Source: Nitrosomonas stercoris
GTDB taxonomy: Bacteria; Pseudomonadota; Gammaproteobacteria; Burkholderiales; Nitrosomonadaceae
Assembly: GCA_006742785.1 (NCBI GenBank)
Contig: AP019755.1
Span: forward strand, 1,674,001-1,738,000
DNA: 64,000 nt
Direction: 5' to 3'
Made by a program: the position numbers and the translations under genes. Positions 1 to 9,829 of the stretch are shown in pieces (within the stretch, counting starts at the first letter, position 1; each line of letters opens with the position of its first letter). The notes under the pieces were generated by a model. The model had not been told where the DNA came from. It did not search any database and saw only the letters and a list, made by a program, of their open reading frames with translations.

Positions 1-1772
1 AGTCGTTCCTCGCGAATTGCTTTCTGGATGCGCGGAAACCATTGCATCTCCCGCTTGCGTTTAACAAGTCCTCTGTCATCCGGTAGATAAACGTGAATAC
101 AGTTGCGTCCGCTTTCCTTTGCCAGGTAGCAAGCACTGTCTGCTTCGCTTAGCACTTTTGACAAACTTTCACCGCTTTGGCTGATTGGAAATAGCCCAAT
201 ACTGACCCCAATGGTGAAATGTTTGTTTTGCCACTGATATCGAAAATCCTGTACTGTTTCACGCAAGGTTTTTGCAATTTGAATGGCATCTGCTTGTGAG
301 CAGTGTTCCAGAATAATACCGAACTCATCGCCCCCTAAACGAGCTAATGTGTCACGTGATCGTAATTTAGATTGTAATAATGCAGCTATTTGTACGAGTA
401 ATTGGTCGCCGGCACTATGTCCGCAGGTATCATTGACCACCTTGAACTGATCCAGATCGAGGTATAGGAGCGTGTGCACATTATTCTTATGGGCTGATTT
501 CAGTGTTTTCTCCAGGCGACTTTCGAATTCCTTGCGATTCAGTAAACCAGTTAAGCCATCATGGGCAGCCTGATGCGCAAGTTTTTCTGCTAAATTGCGT
601 TGTTTTGTGACATCCCTGAAAGCCAGCACTGTGCCATGCACGTTTTGTTCATCGTCATGAATAGGGGCAATGGAATAGTTGATCGTTGCTGTTTGTTTAT
701 CTTTACGAACAAGCGTGCACTCTGGGTTCTTGCTATATGTTTCAATGGTGTGATTGGGTATGCCTATAACAGATTGCTGCATATCAACATCTTCAGTCTG
801 AAAAACCTTGTGCAACGGCATGCTTGTTGCATTATTGTTATGCCAGCCGGTGAGTAATTCAGCAGCCGGATTTAAGTAAGTGATTTTTCCGGATGCATCT
901 GTTGTGATGACGGCATCACCAATACTAGCCAAGGTAACACTGAAAAGCTCTTTTTCCTGTTGCAGAACATGGTTGGATTGAATCAGTGCTTTTGTCCGTT
1001 CTTTGACTCGTTGCTCCAGTTGATCATTGGCTTGCTGTAACGCCTTTTCTGCCTGTTCTCTTTCTTTGACTTGTGCTTGTAACTGCTGATTGGCAATTTG
1101 CTGTTGATTTCTGATCTCAATGAGGTGGCTGAGCAAATTAGTATTGTTGAAGCGCAGTTGTAGTGAGTCGGTAATAATGTGGTGTAATTGTCGTGACATG
1201 ACCCATAGTACGCACAAGAACAGTATGGCGGTAATTGCGATAGCGATGTGTGCATTACCTCCATGTAAATATGCCCGATAGCTATAAGGAAGAATAGTCG
1301 GAATGGCAAAAAACAAATACGCGGATTGATAGGATGACAAACTGCTGACCGCTCCTGCCATCATTCCGGCTAGTATCAGAGCGAGGAATAACTGATAAAT
1401 CGCATCATCTTCTATAAAGAATAATCCACCTGCTGTACCCCAAAGCATTCCGGATAGAAATACGCCAGCGGTAAATAGTTTTCCCCAGATTTCTGTTGCG
1501 TCCATTGAGGGTTTTTTGCGGAAATAAGCTTTGACGAACAGCAAGCGGATGAAAGTGAGCAGGCACACTGCAATCAGCCATGTGATCAGCAATTTTTTTG
1601 AAGTGTGCTCCCATAAAACCAATACCAACATTAACGCATTAAAGAGGGTGGCTGAAAAAGCAGGTGTGGTTTGCTGAAAAAGCAGTAAAACCTGTTTGGC
1701 TGATACTTTTTGAGCATGATCGTCTACATGGGAATCATACGCAATAGGTTCTTTGAGTTCATCAGTAATCAT
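1..1772 (-). CDS. Membrane PAS-GGDEF(-EAL) cyclic-di-GMP signalling protein, 3' end beyond window
   Basis: Translating the minus strand from ATG 1772 gives 590 codons open to the left edge. Residues about 38-190 hold several hydrophobic segments (inner-membrane sensor region). Residues 200-275 look like a coiled coil, 276-390 a PAS domain (reads SIGDAVITTDASGKITYLNP), and 395-562 a diguanylate cyclase domain. The active-site motif GGDEF is intact at 480-484, and an RSRD inhibitory I-site lies exactly five residues before it at 471-474, so cyclic-di-GMP synthesis with product inhibition is expected. The sequence after GGDEF (KREMQWFPRIQKAIREE) resembles the linker that opens an EAL phosphodiesterase domain, so the missing part probably carries EAL; this is inference. 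No strong ribosome site is visible before this ATG. Confidence 0.85.
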   Translation of the reverse strand, partial: MITDELKEPIAYDSHVDDHAQKVSAKQVLLLFQQTTPAFSATLFNALMLVLVLWEHTSKKLLITWLIAVCLLTFIRLLFVKAYFRKKPSMDATEIWGKLFTAGVFLSGMLWGTAGGLFFIEDDAIYQLFLALILAGMMAGAVSSLSSYQSAYLFFAIPTILPYSYRAYLHGGNAHIAIAITAILFLCVLWVMSRQLHHIITDSLQLRFNNTNLLSHLIEIRNQQQIANQQLQAQVKEREQAEKALQQANDQLEQRVKERTKALIQSNHVLQQEKELFSVTLASIGDAVITTDASGKITYLNPAAELLTGWHNNNATSMPLHKVFQTEDVDMQQSVIGIPNHTIETYSKNPECTLVRKDKQTATINYSIAPIHDDEQNVHGTVLAFRDVTKQRNLAEKLAHQAAHDGLTGLLNRKEFESRLEKTLKSAHKNNVHTLLYLDLDQFKVVNDTCGHSAGDQLLVQIAALLQSKLRSRDTLARLGGDEFGIILEHCSQADAIQIAKTLRETVQDFRYQWQNKHFTIGVSIGLFPISQSGESLSKVLSEADSACYLAKESGRNCIHVYLPDDRGLVKRKREMQWFPRIQKAIREER

Positions 1773-2100
1773 TATGAATATAAGGGTAAATAGCGGCCAA
1801 GAACCTGTTCAAATCTTTAGTTATGAGAGGTAATACAAGGTGAAAGTGAACGAGTAAGTGAAATATGCTCAGCATCGGCACTCAGAATATGTAGGCATGC
1901 TGAATTCAGTTCTGATGTTGTATGCGCCCTTCAATGAGCGATGAAACAGGTTTTTAAATATTTCTTTAACGCTAAAAATATCTATTATTCAGGAAAAGAT
2001 TAGTAATGTTATATTAAATGAATATGTATTATTATGCTCTTATCATGATTTAAATAGCATAATTATTTGCTGGGTGAAATTTTCATTGTCGTAATTTGTA
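1773..2100. other. AT-rich divergent intergenic region
   Basis: These 328 bases separate the divergent GGDEF and FadL-type genes. I see no credible ORF or RNA gene. The only recognisable element is an 18-base match to the terminal repeat of the IS copy found at 31629-32472 (listed separately at 1801-1818). The right part (about 1960-2090) is very AT-rich and probably holds the porin promoter, but I could not settle on a single -35/-10 pair. Confidence 0.6.
1801..1818. repeat. Solitary IS5-type terminal repeat remnant
   Basis: GAACCTGTTCAAATCTTT matches the two ends of the IS at 31629-32472: the left end reads GAACCTGTTCAAAATCTTTT and the reverse-complemented right end GAGCCTGTTCAAATCTTTT. 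No transposase sequence or partner end lies near it, and the flank is not TTA as at the complete copies. It is probably a scar of a deleted element. Confidence 0.6.
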
Positions 2101-3467
2101 ATGGCGACCTTTAACAAAAGAAGTGCCTCTTTTTATTATAGGAACATCCTTGGTGCTGGGTGCTTGCTGTGCTTTTTTATTCAGCAAGCGGCAGGAGCAG
2201 GTTTGGCCGTGATGGAACAGAGTGCGAAAGAACTCGGGCAAGCGTTTGCCGGAGCACCAACTAACATTGATGATGGCAGTATGGTTTTTTTTAATCCAGC
2301 TGCGATGAGTCAAACGCATAGCCGGCTTGTTTCTGTTGTGGGACACGCTGTTTTCCCACCGCTTGATTTTGAAAATAATGCTTCCCAACCGGATCCCATA
2401 TTAGGTGGAGCAAGATTGCGAGGGGGAAATAATCATGGCTCATTGCCGGTAACGCTGATACCCAGTGTGTATTATGTCCAACCACTTAACGATCAATTTG
2501 CATTGGGTTTAGCTGTTAACACGCCATTTGGCATGCGTAATCATTACCAATCGGAGTGGCCTGGGCGTTATCAAGCAATCAATTCAGAGTTGATGGCAAT
2601 TAATGTGAATCCGGGATTTTCTCTGAAGTTGACAGATAAATTTTCGTTTGGCGCAGGTTTGAATGTGCAATATTTGGAAACCAAGCTGACCAATGCAGTA
2701 GATTTTGGAACGATTTGTCTTCAAATGTTGAATCTGGGGTCCTGTGCTGCACAGGATTTATTACCGCAGTTGGCAGATGGCCACATCGCACTCAAAGGTA
2801 GTAGTGTAGGCGTTGGCTATAACTTAGGTATTTTTTATGCCCTTAGTCAGAACACGCATTTGGGTGTCAGTTATCGTTCAAGTGTCAAACACCGTGTTCA
2901 TGGTAAAGCACGTTATTCTGTGCCGGATAACGCAAGCATATTGACTCAGAACAATGTTTTTGTAGATACCAAGATTCGATCAACCATTACTTTACCGGAT
3001 AGTGTTCTATTTGGTTTCTCTCATCGCTTTAATCCGCAGTGGTCCGTTGCTGGCGATATTATGTGGACGCGTTGGAGTCATATGCAGGAGTTGAGAGTTG
3101 GATTTCTATCCATGCAACCTGATTCGGCTCTAGATCTTAAATGGAGAGAACTTGGCGTTACGCTGTAGGAGTAAGTTATACCCCTCCGGATAGTCGTTGG
3201 GTTTTCAGGAGTGGTTTTGCTTATGACCAAACACCGATTCCCAATGCGCAACTCAGACCTGCTCGTATCCCGGATAACGATCGTTATTGGGTAACAGCAG
3301 GAGTATCTTATGCATTGCCCCATAATATTCGTCTACATGGCGCTTATGCATATTTATTTGTTCCGACCGCTGCTATTGATAGCAAGGGCGCCACAGCTGA
3401 TCATTTAATGGGAAAATTTTCCTCGCATTATCATATTGTGGGGGTACAACTGGATTGGCGTTTCTAA
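2101..3467 (+). pseudogene. FadL/OmpP1-type outer membrane transporter, frameshifted
   Basis: The gene is split over two frames: 2101-3168 (355 residues) and a continuation in another frame up to 3467. The N-terminus has a signal peptide (residues 1 to about 32, ending AAGA) followed by the family hallmark: a mature N-terminus rich in small residues (AGLAVMEQSAKELGQAFAG), then FFNPAAM. The rest is beta-barrel-like with alternating aromatics and ends in a C-terminal Phe (VQLDWRF), as outer membrane barrels do. Near 3150 the first frame leaves the family pattern (KWRELGVTL, stop), while the second frame resumes it (TWRYAVGVSYTPPDSRW). One missing base, most simply an A in GAGAACTT, would restore a single protein of about 455 residues, normal for FadL-type channels that import long-chain fatty acids or hydrophobic compounds. 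Either a real null mutation or a sequencing error is possible. Confidence 0.85.
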
Positions 3468-3513
3468 GTATTTGCTCAATATCCCACCGATTTCAATTTG
3501 ATCCATCGTGTAG

Positions 3514-4080
3514 CTATATTTTAGGAAGGGTAACACCTTGCTGAAATTGGTATTTTCCTTTGCGGTCTTTATAGGATGTTTCACATACTTCATCTGATTC
3601 AAAAAAGATAACCTGAGCGACGCCTTCGTTGGCATAGATTTTGGCGGGTAGGGGAGTGGTGTTAGAAAACTCTAGCGTGACGTAGCCTTCCCATTCTGGC
3701 TCAAATGGGGTGACATTAACGATAATGCCACAGCGAGCATAGGTGGATTTTCCCAAGCAAATGGTCAATATATTGCGTGGGATACGAAAATATTCGACAG
3801 TACGTGCCAGCGCAAAGGAATTCGGGGGAATGATGCATACGTCACCAGTGACATCAACAAATGAATTGGAATCAAAGTGTTTTGGGTCAACAATGGTTGA
3901 ATTCAAGTTGGTAAATAGCTTGAATTCATTTGAACAGCGGATATCGTAACCGTAGCTGGAGGTACCATAGGAGACGATATTTTGCCCATCTCTGTGTTTA
4001 ATTTGGTTAGGCTCGAATGGCTCAATCATGCCGTATTCGGCAGCCATTTTACGGATCCATTTATCTGACTTGATTGACAT
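3514..4080 (-). CDS. dcd: dCTP deaminase
   Basis: The product is 188 residues, the usual length for bacterial dCTP deaminase, which converts dCTP to dUTP for thymidylate synthesis in the cytoplasm. The family blocks [22 protein letters not shown], the Ser/Arg-bearing loop [10 protein letters not shown] and the catalytic-glutamate block [12 protein letters not shown] are all present. It lies 20 bases downstream of mrp/apbC on the same strand and may be cotranscribed with it. It converges with the broken porin gene; the 46-base gap shows no clear terminator. No strong Shine-Dalgarno sequence precedes the ATG. Confidence 0.95.
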   Translation of the reverse strand: MSIKSDKWIRKMAAEYGMIEPFEPNQIKHRDGQNIVSYGTSSYGYDIRCSNEFKLFTNLNSTIVDPKHFDSNSFVDVTGDVCIIPPNSFALARTVEYFRIPRNILTICLGKSTYARCGIIVNVTPFEPEWEGYVTLEFSNTTPLPAKIYANEGVAQVIFFESDEVCETSYKDRKGKYQFQQGVTLPKI

Positions 4081-4100
4081 GTGGCAGGTGTTGTTTCGAT

Positions 4101-5186
4101 TTAATTATCTTCCATAACGATTTGTGTAAACACATCGTTATAATCGCGTGTCATGTCCGATATTTTGGCGGCAGCTCGGCGAGCAATCGTACGATAACTG
4201 GCAGCAATTTGTCCATCTGGCTCAGCCACTACACTGGGTTTGCCAGCATCGGTATGCTCACGGATACGGATATCAAGTGGCAGGGCACCTAGTAGCTCAA
4301 CATTATAATCTTGGCTCATTTTTTCTCCGCCGCCAACGCCAAAGATAGGCTCGGTATGGCCACATTGTGAGCAAGTATGCAGACTCATGTTTTCCACAAT
4401 GCCCAAGATAGGGATGCCGACTTTTTCGAACATTTTTAATCCTTTGCGGGCATCTAGCAAGGCGATATCCTGTGGCGTGGTCACGATAATGGCACCGGTT
4501 ACCGGGATTTTCTGCGCCATAGTTAATTGAATGTCGCCTGTGCCTGGTGGCAGATCGATGACCAGGTAATCGACATCGTTCCATAGCGTATCATTGAGCA
4601 ATTGCTGGAGTGCTTGCGTGACCATTGGGCCGCGCCAAACCATTGGTGATTCTACGTCAATCAGCAATCCAATGGACATCATTTGCACGCCATAAGCTAT
4701 TTTAGGTTCGATGGTTTTGCCATCTGGTGAATGTGGCTGACCACTGACGCCCAGCATTTGTGGCTGGGAAGGGCCATAAATATCAGCATCTAATAGCCCA
4801 ACCGTTGCGCCCTCGGCTGCCAAGGCTAATGCTAAATTGACTGCTGTTGATGATTTGCCGACCCCACCTTTACCAGAAGCAATAGCAATAATATTTTTCA
4901 CGCCGGGCAGCAATTTCAGTTTGCGTTGTGCGCTATGTGCAATGATATGGCTGGAAACGTTGGCGGTGACCGAGCCAATTCCTGGCAAAGTGCTCAAGGC
5001 TTGTTCAATTTGTTGGCGTACTGTTTCCAGGACACTATTGGCAGGATAACCCAGCTGGATATCCAGCGTGACATTGGCTTCATTAATCTGAATGTTGTGG
5101 ACTGCTTTACTGGCAAGATAATCCTTGCCGGTGGTTGGATCAATGGTTTGTCCTAATATAGTTTCAATTTGTTGTGGTGTGATCAT
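4101..5186 (-). CDS. apbC: Mrp/ApbC-family Fe-S cluster carrier ATPase
   Basis: This 361-residue protein has an N-terminal MIP18/DUF59-like domain (residues about 1-80) and a MinD/ParA-type P-loop ATPase domain. The deviant Walker A motif GKGGVGKSS is at 105-113. The CSQC motif at 272-275 is the Fe-S binding CxxC used by this family to deliver clusters to target apoproteins. It is divergent from metG across about 100 bases, an arrangement common in betaproteobacteria (mrp/metG). dcd follows directly. All key motifs are present. Confidence 0.93.
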   Translation of the reverse strand: MITPQQIETILGQTIDPTTGKDYLASKAVHNIQINEANVTLDIQLGYPANSVLETVRQQIEQALSTLPGIGSVTANVSSHIIAHSAQRKLKLLPGVKNIIAIASGKGGVGKSSTAVNLALALAAEGATVGLLDADIYGPSQPQMLGVSGQPHSPDGKTIEPKIAYGVQMMSIGLLIDVESPMVWRGPMVTQALQQLLNDTLWNDVDYLVIDLPPGTGDIQLTMAQKIPVTGAIIVTTPQDIALLDARKGLKMFEKVGIPILGIVENMSLHTCSQCGHTEPIFGVGGGEKMSQDYNVELLGALPLDIRIREHTDAGKPSVVAEPDGQIAASYRTIARRAAAKISDMTRDYNDVFTQIVMEDN

Positions 5187-5288
5187 TGAGAGTATTCTCC
5201 AGTCACAAAAGTATTGATGTTAGCAAATATCGCGTTGGCTGGTTTGCTACAATCTTCCTTATGATCTATTTAAATAAATGAGTAACTG

Positions 5289-7391
5289 ATGACAGCACGT
5301 AATATGTTAGTAACTTCTGCGCTGCCTTATGCTAATGGCAGTATCCATCTGGGGCATTTGGTTGAATATATCCAGACTGATATCTGGGTACGCTTCCAAA
5401 AAATACAAGGACACACAGTTTACTATGTATGCGCTGATGATACCCATGGTACGCCGATTATGTTGCGTGCAGAAAAGGAGGGGATTTCACCGGAAGAATT
5501 GATTACGCGTGTACACGCTGAACATTTGCGTGATTTCACTGGTTTTCATATTGCGTTTGATCAGTATTACAGTACGCATTCGGATGAAACACGTTATTAC
5601 TCAGAAGACATTTATCTGAAGCTGGATGCTGCTGGCTTAATTGCGACCCGCTCAATTGAGCAATTATATGATCCTGTCAAACAGATGTTTTTGCCAGATC
5701 GTTTTGTTAAGGGAGAATGCCCAAAGTGTGCTGCTGCAGATCAATATGGTGATTCTTGTGAAGTATGTGGTGCGGCCTATGCGCCAACCGAGCTGAAAAA
5801 TCCCTATTCCGCAGTTTCTGGTGCAACGCCTATTCATAAGGCATCCGAACATTTCTTTTTTAAGCTGTCTGATCCGCGTTGTAGTGAATTTCTGCGCAGC
5901 TGGACGCGCGCTGGCCATTTGCAAACTGAGGCTGCCAATAAAGTAGATGAATGGCTAGGTGAAGCAGGGCAAAGCAAGTTGTCTGACTGGGATATTTCGC
6001 GTGATGCGCCTTATTTTGGCTTTGAAATTCCTGGCGAAACCGGCAAATATTTTTATGTGTGGCTGGACGCCCCCATTGGCTATATGGGTAGTTTCAAGAA
6101 ACTGTGTAGTGAGCAAGGTATTGATTTTGATCAGTATTGGAAAAAAGGATCGGATACCGAGCTTTATCATTTTATCGGCAAGGATATTCTGTATTTTCAT
6201 GCGTTATTTTGGCCAGCCATGCTGGAAAACGCAGGTTATCGCACGCCCACCCAAATTTTTGCACATGGATTTTTGACAGTTAACGGCGAAAAGATGAGCA
6301 AATCGCGCGGAACGTTTATTACCGCGGAAAGTTATCTGCAGCAAGGATTAAATCCAGAATGGTTGCGCTATTACTATGCAGCCAAACTCAATGGCAGCAT
6401 GGAAGATATTGATCTCAATCTGGAAGATTTTGTAACGCGCGTTAATGCTGATCTGGTGGGGAAATATATCAATATCGCCAGTCGCTGCGCCGGATTTATC
6501 AGTAAGCGCTTTGGCGGTCAACTGGTCGCTGGAGAAGATTATCAACAGCTACAAACAATGGTGGATCAGCGTTTTTCAAGTTGGCAGCCAGGGATCATTG
6601 AAAAGACGTATGAAGCGCGTGATTTTGCTGCAGCAATTCGCCACATCATGAAACGCGCGGATGAAGTAAATGAGCTGATTCATACGCTTGCGCCCTGGGA
6701 AATTGCCAAGGATGAAACACGTGAGCGAGAGTTGCACCGTGCTTGTAGCCTGGGTATTCAAATGTTTTACTTGCTTTCCTGCTATTTGAAACCAGTTTTA
6801 CCTAATACAGCTGAGCACATTGAACATTTCCTCAATTGTTCTACCCTTGGCTGGCCGCAGCATTCTGCTAACCAACCGTTATCTGCCTTGCTGTTGCCAC
6901 CAGGACATGCGATTAATGCCTATCAGCACTTAATGACACGAATTGATCCTAAACAAATTACTGCATTGATCGAAGCGAATCGACAAACCATGAAAACTAA
7001 TCACAACCCCCATTCACAAGTACGACATGGTGAAGCGCAGCAACACGCATCTGCACCGATTGCTACTACCATTTCCATTGATGATTTTAGCAAGGTCGAT
7101 TTGCGCATTGCTCGTATTGTTGATGCGCAACTGGTACCCGGTGCAGATAAGTTGTTGCAATTGACGTTAGATATTGGTTCTGAACAGCGCAATGTATTCG
7201 CAGGTATTAAGTCAGCTTATGATCCTGAGCAACTGAAAGGGCGTTTAACAGTGATGGTGGCAAATCTTGCGCCACGTAAGATGAGATTTGGGTTATCAGA
7301 GGGAATGGTATTAGCCGCGGGTGGTGAAGCGGGAGGGCCTTTCCTGTTGGCGCCAGATAGTGGTGCACAACCAGGTATGCGCGTGAAATAA
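5289..7391 (+). CDS. metG: Methionyl-tRNA synthetase
   Basis: The 700-residue protein charges tRNA-Met. The class I signature appears as HLGH at 20-23 and KMSKS near 335-339. The zinc-binding insertion (CPKC...CEVC, about residues 144-161) is complete, placing it in the E. coli-type MetG group. The C-terminal 100 residues form the appended tRNA-binding/dimerisation domain ([32 protein letters not shown]). Between the anticodon domain and this appendix is a linker rich in His, Gln and Ala (about 570-595). The gene is divergent from apbC. Confidence 0.97.
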   Translation: MTARNMLVTSALPYANGSIHLGHLVEYIQTDIWVRFQKIQGHTVYYVCADDTHGTPIMLRAEKEGISPEELITRVHAEHLRDFTGFHIAFDQYYSTHSDETRYYSEDIYLKLDAAGLIATRSIEQLYDPVKQMFLPDRFVKGECPKCAAADQYGDSCEVCGAAYAPTELKNPYSAVSGATPIHKASEHFFFKLSDPRCSEFLRSWTRAGHLQTEAANKVDEWLGEAGQSKLSDWDISRDAPYFGFEIPGETGKYFYVWLDAPIGYMGSFKKLCSEQGIDFDQYWKKGSDTELYHFIGKDILYFHALFWPAMLENAGYRTPTQIFAHGFLTVNGEKMSKSRGTFITAESYLQQGLNPEWLRYYYAAKLNGSMEDIDLNLEDFVTRVNADLVGKYINIASRCAGFISKRFGGQLVAGEDYQQLQTMVDQRFSSWQPGIIEKTYEARDFAAAIRHIMKRADEVNELIHTLAPWEIAKDETRERELHRACSLGIQMFYLLSCYLKPVLPNTAEHIEHFLNCSTLGWPQHSANQPLSALLLPPGHAINAYQHLMTRIDPKQITALIEANRQTMKTNHNPHSQVRHGEAQQHASAPIATTISIDDFSKVDLRIARIVDAQLVPGADKLLQLTLDIGSEQRNVFAGIKSAYDPEQLKGRLTVMVANLAPRKMRFGLSEGMVLAAGGEAGGPFLLAPDSGAQPGMRVK

Positions 7392-7393
7392 AC

Positions 7394-7700
7394 TTATGCT
7401 TGGTTGTGAAATAATAATTCCAGGCCAATGCGATATCCGCTACGCACGCGACTGATGGCGTATTTAAGATTGACTTGGCAGTAGCCTGTTTTTCCCTTGA
7501 GTTGGTTACTAGTCCAACCTAATTGACCGCAATTGGTTAATGCTACCGACATAGTAAAACCACTAGGCGTTGTCATATGGCGAAAGAGAGGTAGGGTGGT
7601 GATATTAGTAATTGTCGCTAGTACTTCATTAATATGAGGCAGTACAAATCCACGCAATATGAATGCCTTTATGCCGTACTTAAAGACGACAATTACAATT
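7394..7700 (-). pseudogene. Relic of AlkB-type DNA repair dioxygenase
   Basis: An 87-codon minus-strand reading frame (7657-7394) and its upstream in-frame extension match the N-terminal third of E. coli AlkB: ILRGFVLPHINEV, then PLFRHMTTPSGFTMSVALTN, then CGQLGWTSN. The corresponding AlkB text, from memory, is FRQMVTPGGYTMSVAMTN followed by CGHLGWTTH. After that the similarity stops; the HxD iron ligands and the 2-oxoglutarate Arg region are missing, although AlkB should be about 200-215 residues. The tail (SGYRIGLELLFHNQ) weakly resembles the extreme AlkB C-terminus, so an internal deletion is possible. The start is also eroded. I read it as a non-functional remnant. Confidence 0.72.
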
Positions 7701-7719
7701 TATAATGATAACGACACGC
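7701..7719 (+). promoter_or_regulatory. Possible Fur-box half site upstream of iron permease
   Basis: TATAATGATAA at 7701-7711 matches the left part of the Fur consensus (GATAATGATAATCATTATC) at about ten positions; the right half does not match. It lies about 90 bases upstream of the FTR1-type iron permease, a typical Fur target. Similarity and context are the only support. Confidence 0.3.
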
Positions 7720-7803
7720 ATTCGCAATCATGTTATATTGTGTGCTCGGTTAGTATATTTATTCCCGGTTAACCTGCTACGCAAAAAATGAGGCCGAGGC
7801 ACT

Positions 7804-9735
7804 ATGTTCTCAAATAATCAATATCTTGTATTTTTTCTGATTGGCATCTCAATGTTATTATTGTTACCGTTGTCAATGGCTCGGGCAGATAATGCTATTT
7901 CAGTGGTGCCGCAAACCTGGCAAATGCTTGATTATTTGGCAGCAGATTATGCAGGCGCGGTCGAGCAGGGAAAAATTATTGATGAAACCGAGTTTGCTGA
8001 GATGCAAGAGTTTTCAGCAACAGTAAAAACGCAAATCGTAACCTTGCCAGAACACGCGGATAAAGCAGCTTTACTAAAGCAAGCCGCACAACTGCAAACC
8101 TTGGTCGAGAATAAAGCTGATACTGATGCAGTTTCCTCACAAGCGTTGCAGCTGGCAGATGCTTTGCTAGTTGCTTATCCCATTCCTACTTCGCCAACGG
8201 TAGTGCCTGATCTTAAGCGGGGCGCGACGTTGTACCAAAGTCATTGCGCTAGTTGTCATGGTGTGACTGGAGGAGGGGATGGTCCAGCAGCAATTGGATT
8301 AGATCCCCCTGCCATTGCTTTCACTGATGTAGAGCGAGCTGATCAGCGTAGCCCGTTATCGCTTTTTCAAACTATTTCACAGGGAGTGGAAGGTACTTCC
8401 ATGATCGGTTATAGCGAACAGTTAAACGATGCGGATCGCTGGGCACTGGCTTACTACACTGGTACGTTTGCTTATATCAATTATGTTGCAAACGGAGAAA
8501 CGCTGTGGCAGCAAGATACCAGCACACGTGCGCATATTGGCAATTTGGATGAATTGTCGCGCGCGCGCGCGGAGCAGATCGGCGTGGTATTGGGGCGAAA
8601 GCAAGCACATGCCTTGATCGCGTATCTGCGGACACATCCTGAAGCGCTGGAACAAGCTTTAACAGGTATTGCACTGGCACGAGGACGTTTAGCTGCGAGT
8701 GTTAAAGCTTATCAGGCAGGAGATGGCAAGGAAGCGATTCAACTTGCTTTGTCAGCCTATTTGGATGGAGTAGAGCCGGTAGAGCCGCGTCTCAATACTG
8801 TTGATAGTGCATTACGTGCACGTATCGAACTGGGTATGGGAGTGTTTCGTACCGGTCTTTCCAAGGGAGAAGCTGTCGATACGATTGTTAAACAGGCGGC
8901 TGAAGTCGATCAATTATTGATCGAGGCACAGGATCTAACAACTAATTCAGCGGCAAATGCTTCTACTATTTTCTTGGGAGCGTTTACGATCTTGGTGCGT
9001 GAAGGTTTAGAGGCATTGTTGATTGTCGTTGCTTTGCTGGCGTTTCTAAATAAAGCAGGTAGACGAGAATTATTGCCTTATGTGCATTCAGGTTGGATTG
9101 CTGCGTTAGTGGCGGGAGGAGGGACCTGGGCAGTGGCGCATTACCTGATTGATATTAGTGGTGCCAGTCGTGAATTGACTGAAGGGTTATCTGCCTTGTT
9201 TGCAGCGTTGATCTTATTGGCAGTCGGATTATGGATGCATCAAAAGAGTACTGGTGATCGTTGGCAGATGTATCTTAAGGAAAAAATGAACAGTGCGCTG
9301 AGCAAAAAATCTGCTTGGTTTTTATTTGTATTGGCCTTTATTTCAGTCTATCGCGAAGTATTTGAAACCATCCTGTTTTATGCGGCTTTGTGGCAAGAAG
9401 GGTTGGAAATTTGGTTGCTCAGTGGAATCGGTGCTGCTGTTATCGTACTGGCTTTGATTACTTGGGGCATGTTGCGCACCAGCCGCCGCTTACCTATTTC
9501 TACTTTCTTTGCCGCTAGTTCAGCGTTGATTGCTGTGTTAGCCGTTGTTTTGACGGGGAAAGGGGTATCTGCTTTGCAGGAAGCAGGTTGGGTTGCGGTG
9601 TCGTTAGCACCTATTCCGCATATTGATTTGTTAGGTGTTTTCCCAACTTGGCAGACTTCTCTCGCACAGCTGGTGATTATTGTGTTGCTGATAATTGGGT
9701 ATTTTTATAATAAACGGTTAGTAGCACCAGCTTGA
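7804..9735 (+). CDS. Cytochrome c-fused FTR1 family iron permease
   Basis: The 643-residue protein has a signal peptide (about 1-28, ending ARA), a helical region, a c-type cytochrome domain with heme motif CASCH at 148-152, a second helical linker (about 270-390), and a C-terminal FTR1 permease with around seven membrane segments (about 390-640). The two iron-translocation motifs RExxE are present as REGLE (about residue 400) and REVFE (about residue 517). FTR1 permeases import iron after oxidation of Fe(II). The fused periplasmic cytochrome suggests electron transfer coupled to uptake without a separate multicopper oxidase, which is inference. A Fur-like half site lies upstream. Confidence 0.9.
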   Translation: MFSNNQYLVFFLIGISMLLLLPLSMARADNAISVVPQTWQMLDYLAADYAGAVEQGKIIDETEFAEMQEFSATVKTQIVTLPEHADKAALLKQAAQLQTLVENKADTDAVSSQALQLADALLVAYPIPTSPTVVPDLKRGATLYQSHCASCHGVTGGGDGPAAIGLDPPAIAFTDVERADQRSPLSLFQTISQGVEGTSMIGYSEQLNDADRWALAYYTGTFAYINYVANGETLWQQDTSTRAHIGNLDELSRARAEQIGVVLGRKQAHALIAYLRTHPEALEQALTGIALARGRLAASVKAYQAGDGKEAIQLALSAYLDGVEPVEPRLNTVDSALRARIELGMGVFRTGLSKGEAVDTIVKQAAEVDQLLIEAQDLTTNSAANASTIFLGAFTILVREGLEALLIVVALLAFLNKAGRRELLPYVHSGWIAALVAGGGTWAVAHYLIDISGASRELTEGLSALFAALILLAVGLWMHQKSTGDRWQMYLKEKMNSALSKKSAWFLFVLAFISVYREVFETILFYAALWQEGLEIWLLSGIGAAVIVLALITWGMLRTSRRLPISTFFAASSALIAVLAVVLTGKGVSALQEAGWVAVSLAPIPHIDLLGVFPTWQTSLAQLVIIVLLIIGYFYNKRLVAPA

Positions 9736-9829
9736 TTCCTTGATTTATATGTGTGCGCTTGGTAATTACTTTGCGTGTAGCAATATGTAGCAATCACCAG
9801 GCGCTATCTCTGCTAGACCGATTGCTGCC

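Noticed and set aside
7207..7428. Small minus-strand ORF at the end of metG
   Set aside because: Mostly antisense to metG; only its first codons overlap the alkB relic in another frame, with no family similarity.
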